Assembly (NCBI GenBank): GCA_937899435.1
Contig: CALBQG010000003.1
Span: forward strand, 1 to 5,957
Origin: UBA11540 sp003445125
GTDB taxonomy: Bacteria > Bacillota > Clostridia > Oscillospirales > Ruminococcaceae
Direction of reading: 5' to 3'
DNA length: 5,957 bases
Notes under the pieces: generated by a model
Told to the model about the DNA's origin: nothing
The model's input: the letters and a program-made list of their open reading frames with translations, nothing else
Databases searched by the model: none
Shown here: in pieces, positions 5,811-5,957 of the stretch
Layout: each line of letters starts with the position of its first letter
Numbering within the stretch: the stretch's first letter is position 1
Translations under genes and position numbers: made by a program

Positions 5811-5957
5811 CCTTTTCCTGTTTCGTTACATTACCAAAGACCCGAATGATATTTCTATCAATCGAGTCTGGAGTATTATTATTTTGTAGTCCTACTTAGT
5901 GTCTCTGCTCAGCGCCGCGGCTACGACCATTATCAAACACCCACGGTTGTTCATTAT
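5811..5957 (-). other. Right-end region without a convincing gene; probable structured leader
   Basis: No ordinary coding sequence is supported here. On the minus strand an 8-bp stem (AGACTCGA with TCGGGTCT, one G-U pair), a T-T mismatch, and a 5-bp stem TGATA/TATCA capped by a GAAA tetraloop form a long hairpin at 5838-5869. The G-U pair and the GNRA loop exist only in minus-strand RNA, favouring transcription towards the flavoprotein gene. Further upstream GTGTTT and AGACAC can pair around a GC-rich core (GCCGCGGC). A 20-codon minus-strand frame (5892-5954, ending ALSRDTK) could be the tail of a gene outside the window, but its codons (ATA, AGA, GTA) are unlike its neighbours. I recognise no named riboswitch. 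Confidence 0.4.

Noticed and set aside
4331..5899. Long plus-strand open frame of 522 codons
   Set aside because: It is exactly antisense to the flavoprotein gene, is rich in His, Arg and Phe in the way complement-strand frames are, has no ribosome binding site and resembles no family.

Overview
The window looks like chromosomal DNA from a Gram-positive, low-to-moderate GC bacterium, most likely an anaerobic Clostridia-type Firmicute. The basis is strong AGGAGG-like ribosome binding sites, small tightly packed operons, and the protein families seen (HxlR regulator, XRE regulator with a Pro-Phe repeat tail, DUF1848, a COG2509-type flavoprotein). This placement is inference; there is no rRNA or other taxonomic marker.

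Layout. At the left, a small cupin protein (44-397, minus) and an HxlR-family regulator (531-860, plus) are transcribed divergently from a 133-bp spacer. The spacer holds both promoters and repeated GTAC-containing boxes. A strong hairpin (868-913) ends hxlR and faces the next gene, an XRE-type regulator (957-1823, minus) whose C-terminal half is six exact 26-residue repeats. Two identical 14-bp palindromic boxes lie upstream of it.

From 4214 down to about 1862 there is a compact minus-strand gene cluster: a GNAT acetyltransferase, an HD-domain hydrolase, a DUF1848 protein with a radical-SAM-like CX3CX2C motif near its C-terminus, and a short fourth gene that appears frameshifted at a tandem ACCG duplication. 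The gaps are 18, 24 and 27 nt, each carrying a ribosome binding site, so one transcript is likely.

At the right, a monocistronic FAD-dependent oxidoreductase (4361-5749, minus) ends at a clear terminator. It is preceded by about 200 bases with no convincing gene and at least two strong hairpins, possibly a structured leader.

How the genes work together. The HxlR/cupin pair looks like a small stress or metabolite sensing unit in which the regulator controls itself and the cupin. The four-gene cluster has no obvious shared pathway. I see no complete, convincingly new defence or mobile system. The items most worth a second look are the 26-residue repeat regulator with its twin palindromes, the disrupted fourth gene, and the C-terminal CX3CX2C of the DUF1848 protein.
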